Source of the DNA: Pyramidobacter sp. | Lineage (GTDB): Bacteria > Synergistota > Synergistia > Synergistales > Dethiosulfovibrionaceae | Direction: 5' to 3' | Assembly (NCBI GenBank): GCA_016286835.1 | Contig: JAEEUD010000051.1 | Coordinates: 1-9,424 of the forward strand | Length of the DNA stretch: 9,424 bases | Shown: piece after piece, positions 6,433-9,424 of the stretch | How the letters are laid out: each line of letters begins with the position of its first letter | Position numbering within the stretch: the first letter of the stretch is position 1 | Program-made: the position numbers and the translations under genes | Notes under the pieces: generated by a model | What the model saw: the letters and a program-made list of their open reading frames with translations, nothing else | What the model was told of the DNA's origin: nothing | Database searches by the model: none

Positions 6433-7185
6433 TTACTCTTTTTCCGGCGGATAGCCAACCCTCCAGAAAAACAATCCGTTGGGCGGCACGGTTACGGCCG
6501 ATTCGGTGCGCGGCGCGCCGTCGAGCAGCGCCGACAGCCACGAAAGGCTTTTCGCGCCCGAACCGACGGCGTCGAGGTTGCCCACCATGATGCGCACCAT
6601 GTTGGTCATAAAGGCGTCGCCGCGAATACGGAACACGGTCAGATGCCCGCGCCTGACCATCCGCACGAAGTGCATCCGCCGGATCGGATTGTCGGGCAGC
6701 TCGCTGGCGCGGCAGAACGCCGTGAAGTCGTGCGTGCCGGTGAGAAGCATACAGGCGCGGCGCAGCGTGTCGTGGTCCCAGTTGTCCTTCTTTTTCCACC
6801 ACACGTAGGGCCGGATGTGCGGGTAGCAGAACGGCCCGCGCCAGACGAAAAAGGCGTACTCGCGCCACAGAGCGTCGCGCCGGGCGTCGAACTCCATCGC
6901 CCGGGGGCTGACGGAGACGACCGAAGCCCCCTCGGGCAGATTGGCGTTGAGCGCCAGGACCAGCTTCCGAGGCCGCCACTCACGGTTCATCAGGAACGAG
7001 CACACCTGACCGCGCGCGTGCACGCCCGCGTCGGTGCGTCCCGCGCCGGTGACTTTCACCGTCGCGCCGTTCAAAAGCGTCAGCGCCTTCTCCAGTTCTT
7101 CCTGAACGGTCATGACGCCGGGCTGGGTCTGCCAGCCGAAGAACTTTCCTCCGTCGTAGCTGATCTCGCACGAATAGCGGAACAT
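6433..7185 (-). CDS. truA: tRNA pseudouridine(38-40) synthase TruA
   Basis: A 250-residue cytosolic enzyme that converts uridines 38-40 of the tRNA anticodon stem-loop to pseudouridine. The N-terminus YSCEISYDGGKFFGWQTQPG (4-23) and the catalytic loop GAGRTDAGVHARGQV (47-61, nucleophile Asp52) are diagnostic. Further TruA segments are present: FDARRDALWREYAF, the HDFTAFC stretch, and MVRIMVGNL in the C-terminal half. The length is typical (about 245-270). The ATG at 7185 overlaps the stop of ecfT as TGATG (1 nt), so translation is coupled to the transporter genes. The ecfA1-ecfA2-ecfT-truA order is a well-known conserved arrangement in Firmicutes and relatives. No clear terminator follows the TAA at 6433. 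Confidence 0.96.
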   Translation of the reverse strand: MFRYSCEISYDGGKFFGWQTQPGVMTVQEELEKALTLLNGATVKVTGAGRTDAGVHARGQVCSFLMNREWRPRKLVLALNANLPEGASVVSVSPRAMEFDARRDALWREYAFFVWRGPFCYPHIRPYVWWKKKDNWDHDTLRRACMLLTGTHDFTAFCRASELPDNPIRRMHFVRMVRRGHLTVFRIRGDAFMTNMVRIMVGNLDAVGSGAKSLSWLSALLDGAPRTESAVTVPPNGLFFWRVGYPPEKE

Positions 7186-7994
7186 CAGCCCACGTACCAG
7201 TTGAGGAGCTTCTGCCCGACGACCAGCGCAAAGCAGAAGACGAGCGCGGCCGTGTCGGCAAAACGCCAGGCGAACGGCTTCATGCGGCTCCTGCCCTCGC
7301 CGCCGCGGTAGCAGCGCGCTTCCATCGCCACGGCCAGATCGTCGGCCGTCTGGAAGACGATCACGAACAGCGGCACGAGCACGGGGATGAACGCCTTCAT
7401 GCGCTTGACGATCGAACCGCGGTCAAGGTCGGCGCCGCGCGCCAGCTGCGCCTTGAGGACGCGGTCGGTCTCGTTGAGCAGCGTCGGGATGAAGCGCAGC
7501 GCAATCGTCATCATCATCGCCAGTTCGTGCGCGGGAAAGCCCACGCGCTTCAGCGGCGAGAACAGCCGTTCCAGCCCGTCGGACAGCGCCATCGGGCTGG
7601 TCGTCAGCGTCAGCAGGTTGGCGAACAGCACCAGCAGCACCAGCCGCAGCGCCATCGTCCAGGCCAGCTCGATGCCCTCGCGCGACACCGAGAAGATGCC
7701 CCACTCCCAGATCGGCTCGCCCTGCGCGAACAGCAGGTTGAGCACCGACGTGATGATGATCAGAAAGAGCACCGTGCGGATGGAGCTGAACAAAAAGCGC
7801 AGCCCTGTCTTTGCCAGCCGCGCGCAGAGGATCAGCACCGCCGGCCAGATCAGCCAGTCGTACGGACGGTTCGCCATGAACACGCCCGTCAGCAGCAGGA
7901 TCAGGCCGCACACCTTTGCCCTCGGGTCGAGGCGGTGCAGCCACGAATCGGACGGCACGTACTGGCCGAAGCTCATGTTTTCAAGGAACTTCAT
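7185..7994 (-). CDS. ecfT: Energy-coupling factor transporter transmembrane protein EcfT
   Basis: A 269-residue inner-membrane subunit (CbiQ-like) that links the EcfA ATPases to substrate-binding S-components for vitamins or metal ions. The N-terminus FGQYVPSDSWLHRLDPRAK (9-27) is typical. Hydrophobic segments lie at about 28-40, 46-60, 72-90, 110-130, 155-172, 202-217 and 246-262. The two coupling motifs that contact the ATPases are visible as LARGADLDRG (184-193) and AMEARCYRGGEGR (223-235); the second reads ARC rather than ARG, which I recall as common in group II systems. Start choice: an in-frame upstream start at 8048 would add 18 basic residues and overlap ecfA2 extensively. The ATG at 7994 has AAAGGAGG 8 nt upstream and overlaps the ecfA2 stop as ATGA, so it is preferred. 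No S-component gene is seen here, consistent with a shared (group II) module. Confidence 0.94.
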   Translation of the reverse strand: MKFLENMSFGQYVPSDSWLHRLDPRAKVCGLILLLTGVFMANRPYDWLIWPAVLILCARLAKTGLRFLFSSIRTVLFLIIITSVLNLLFAQGEPIWEWGIFSVSREGIELAWTMALRLVLLVLFANLLTLTTSPMALSDGLERLFSPLKRVGFPAHELAMMMTIALRFIPTLLNETDRVLKAQLARGADLDRGSIVKRMKAFIPVLVPLFVIVFQTADDLAVAMEARCYRGGEGRSRMKPFAWRFADTAALVFCFALVVGQKLLNWYVG

Positions 7995-8851
7995 CCGCGC
8001 CGCCTCCTTTCGCGCGCGCAGGCCGTCGCCAGCTTTTCGGGGTCGCACGTCAGCGGCACGCGCCAGCCCCTGTCGCGCAGCAGCAGCGCCGTGCGCATCA
8101 CCTCTGGCACGATCAGCCCGGGCACGGGATTTTTGTGCAGCGTCTGCGCGATCTCGTCGGGCGTTCCCAGCCCCGCGACGCGTCCGTGTTCGAGCATCAG
8201 GATCTGATCGCTGCGCGAAAAGGCGATCTCCAGATCGTGCGTGATCAGCACGATGGCCGTGCCCTCGCGGTGGATCCTGTCGAGCAGCGCCAGCAGCGTC
8301 GCCCGGCCGCGCCCGTCCACACCTGCCGTCGGCTCGTCGAGCACGAGATAATCGGGCGAAGTCGTCAGCACGGAGGCGATCGCCACGCGCCGCTTCTCCC
8401 CGCCCGAAAGGCCGAACGGATTGCGCTCCAGATACGAGTCGTCCAGCCCCACCGCCGCCAGCGCGCGAGACGATTTTTCGCGGATCTCGCCCTCGCTCAT
8501 GCCCCAGTTGCGCGGCGCGAACGCCAGCTCGGCGCGCACCGTCTCCTCAAACAGCTGCTGTTCGGGATACTGGAACACCAGCGCCACCTTGCGGCGCAAC
8601 GCGCGCAGGTCGAGCTTCTCGCGTTTTTTGACCGGCCCGACAACAACGCCGTCGACCGACACCGTTCCCGCCGTCGGCCTCAGCACGGCATTAAGATGCT
8701 GCGCCAGCGTCGACTTGCCGCTTCCCGTGTGTCCGATGAAGCTGGTCCAGCCGCCTTTTTCGATGCGCAGCGAAACGCCCTCCAGAGCCGCCGTCTGGAG
8801 GGCGGTGTTTTCATGATAGATATGAGAGAGACCGTCGATTATGATTGGCAT
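7991..8851 (-). CDS. ecfA2: Energy-coupling factor transporter ATPase EcfA2
   Basis: A 286-residue ABC ATPase that pairs with EcfA1 to power the ECF transporter on the cytoplasmic side of the inner membrane. Motifs in order: Walker A GHTGSGKST (40-48); Q-loop LVFQYPEQQLFEETV (91-105), characteristic of EcfA2; signature LSGGEKR (148-154); Walker B YLVLDEP (168-174) with catalytic Glu173; D-loop AGVDG; switch His205 in LITHD. The C-terminal tail (about 220-286) matches the EcfA extension that contacts the partner subunit. The ATG at 8851 lies 13 nt inside the end of ecfA1, with GGGGA a few bases upstream; the stop overlaps the ecfT start by 4 nt. The order after ecfA1 and before ecfT supports the EcfA2 assignment. 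Confidence 0.94.
   Translation of the reverse strand: MPIIIDGLSHIYHENTALQTAALEGVSLRIEKGGWTSFIGHTGSGKSTLAQHLNAVLRPTAGTVSVDGVVVGPVKKREKLDLRALRRKVALVFQYPEQQLFEETVRAELAFAPRNWGMSEGEIREKSSRALAAVGLDDSYLERNPFGLSGGEKRRVAIASVLTTSPDYLVLDEPTAGVDGRGRATLLALLDRIHREGTAIVLITHDLEIAFSRSDQILMLEHGRVAGLGTPDEIAQTLHKNPVPGLIVPEVMRTALLLRDRGWRVPLTCDPEKLATACARERRRRG
8003..8010 (-). promoter_or_regulatory. Ribosome binding site of ecfT
   Basis: The minus strand reads AAAGGAGG, 8 nt before the ATG at 7994, inside the end of ecfA2. It decides the ecfT start in favour of MKFLENMSFG over the longer in-frame form. Confidence 0.75.
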
Positions 8852-9424
8852 AGTGCGTCCCCGATCCCTTCCGCCGTAACGTTCGTGTCGCGTCCGATCA
8901 GTCCGGACGAGGCAAGACGTTCGCGCAGGCGCACGATGGGCGGCACTTCCAGCCCCCAGCGTTTGTCGATGCCCTCAAGGCGGAACAGCGCCTCGGGCGT
9001 TCCCTCCCAGACAAGGCTTCCCTTGTCCAGCACCAGCACGCGCGTCGCGTCGATGATCTCCTCCAGGCGGTGCGTCACCTGAACGAGCGTGATCCCCTTG
9101 GCGTGCAGCGTGCGCAAAAGTTCGATCACCTCGCGGCGTCCCTGCGGGTCAAGCATCGCTGTCGGCTCGTCGAGCACGAGCACGCGCGAGCCCATCGCCA
9201 GCGCGCCGGCGATCGCCAGACGCTGCTTCTGACCGCCGGAGAGCGTGTACACCGCCCGCTCGGCCTGAGCTGTCAGCCCGGCCGTGGCCAGCGCCTTATC
9301 GACGCGGGCCCGAATCTCCTCCGGCGAGAGGCCGAGATTTTCCGGGCCAAAGGCCACGTCGTCCTCCACGACCGTCGATACGATCTGGTTTTCAGGATTC
9401 TGAAAGACCATCGACACCGTCCTG
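8839..9424 (-). CDS. ecfA1: Energy-coupling factor transporter ATPase EcfA1 (N-terminus outside the window)
   Basis: The C-terminal 194 or so residues of an ABC ATPase; the frame stays open through the right edge, so the Walker A motif and true start lie beyond 9424. Visible parts: Q-loop SMVFQNPENQIVSTVVEDDVAFGPENLG, typical of EcfA1 (NPENQ and EDDVAFG); signature LSGGQKQRLAIAGAL; Walker B VLVLDEPTAMLDP; switch His in VTHRLEEI; then an EcfA C-terminal extension (EALFRLEGIDKRWGLEVPP). A GTG at 9417 falls inside the domain and is not the real start. The stop (TAA at 8841-8839) lies within the first codons of ecfA2. It forms the asymmetric ATPase pair with EcfA2. Confidence 0.93.
   Translation of the reverse strand, partial: RTVSMVFQNPENQIVSTVVEDDVAFGPENLGLSPEEIRARVDKALATAGLTAQAERAVYTLSGGQKQRLAIAGALAMGSRVLVLDEPTAMLDPQGRREVIELLRTLHAKGITLVQVTHRLEEIIDATRVLVLDKGSLVWEGTPEALFRLEGIDKRWGLEVPPIVRLRERLASSGLIGRDTNVTAEGIGDALCQS

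Noticed and set aside
6412..6435. Possible terminator after truA
   Set aside because: Only a 5-bp GAAAG/CTTTC pairing is available and no T-run follows, so it is not a credible intrinsic terminator.
5142..6590. 482-codon plus-strand open frame opposite mreB and the YkgJ gene
   Set aside because: It is antisense to two convincing genes. The product is His/Arg/Asp/Ala-rich low-complexity sequence typical of the mirror frame of GC-rich codons.
7226..7228. EcfT second coupling motif reading ARC in place of ARG considered as an unusual substitution (motif lies near 7310-7318)
   Set aside because: As far as I recall, AMEARCYRGG is common in group II EcfT proteins, so it is not evidence of a defect or novelty.
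7916..9082. 388-codon plus-strand open frame opposite the ecf genes
   Set aside because: Same mirror-frame composition effect, running across parts of three real genes on the other strand.

Overview
The window is a GC-rich, gene-dense bacterial chromosome segment. Almost all of it is one leftward (minus-strand) gene train, which runs head-on into the 3' end of a rightward gene at the left edge. The gene set suggests a diderm bacterium. It has a YadA-type trimeric autotransporter anchor, which needs an outer membrane, together with a Firmicutes-style ecfA1-ecfA2-ecfT-truA order, a DUF3084 membrane protein, MreB/Mbl, ComF and PcrA. From general knowledge this mix fits Synergistota (for example the Pyramidobacter/Jonquetella/Dethiosulfovibrio group) best, with Negativicutes as the alternative. 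That assignment is inference, because there is no rRNA or other phylogenetic marker here.

Layout from right to left, in the direction of transcription of the minus genes. (1) 9424-6433 is an energy-coupling-factor transporter module: ecfA1 (cut by the window edge), ecfA2 and ecfT, then truA. All junctions overlap by 1 to 13 nt, so this is almost certainly one translationally coupled transcript. (2) An 85-bp gap (6348-6432) holds a possible promoter and a direct repeat. (3) 6347-2831 is a second tight cluster: an MreB/Mbl-family actin, a YkgJ-family cysteine-cluster protein, a DUF3084 membrane/coiled-coil protein and ComF, with stop/start overlaps at two of the three junctions. (4) 2636-2830 is mostly a roughly 160-bp non-coding element. 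It is bounded by inverted arms, each carrying three copies of an 8-nt ACACRAAG motif. (5) 2635-485 is a PcrA/UvrD-family DNA helicase with its own strong ribosome binding site. (6) 395-484 contains a perfect 18-bp-stem bidirectional terminator between the convergent helicase gene and the rightward autotransporter gene. (7) 2-394 is the C-terminus of that autotransporter, which carries an unusual coiled-coil tail after the membrane-anchor barrel.

Functionally the ECF module supplies the shared ATPase/transmembrane engine for vitamin or metal uptake through S-components encoded elsewhere. TruA modifies tRNA anticodon arms. MreB and the DUF3084 protein probably act at the cell envelope. ComF and PcrA relate to DNA uptake or DNA metabolism. 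I found no defence system, CRISPR array, transposase or RNA gene. The least ordinary items are the inverted 8-mer-array element, the post-barrel coiled coil of the autotransporter, and the tight coupling of uncharacterised YkgJ and DUF3084 genes to mreB.
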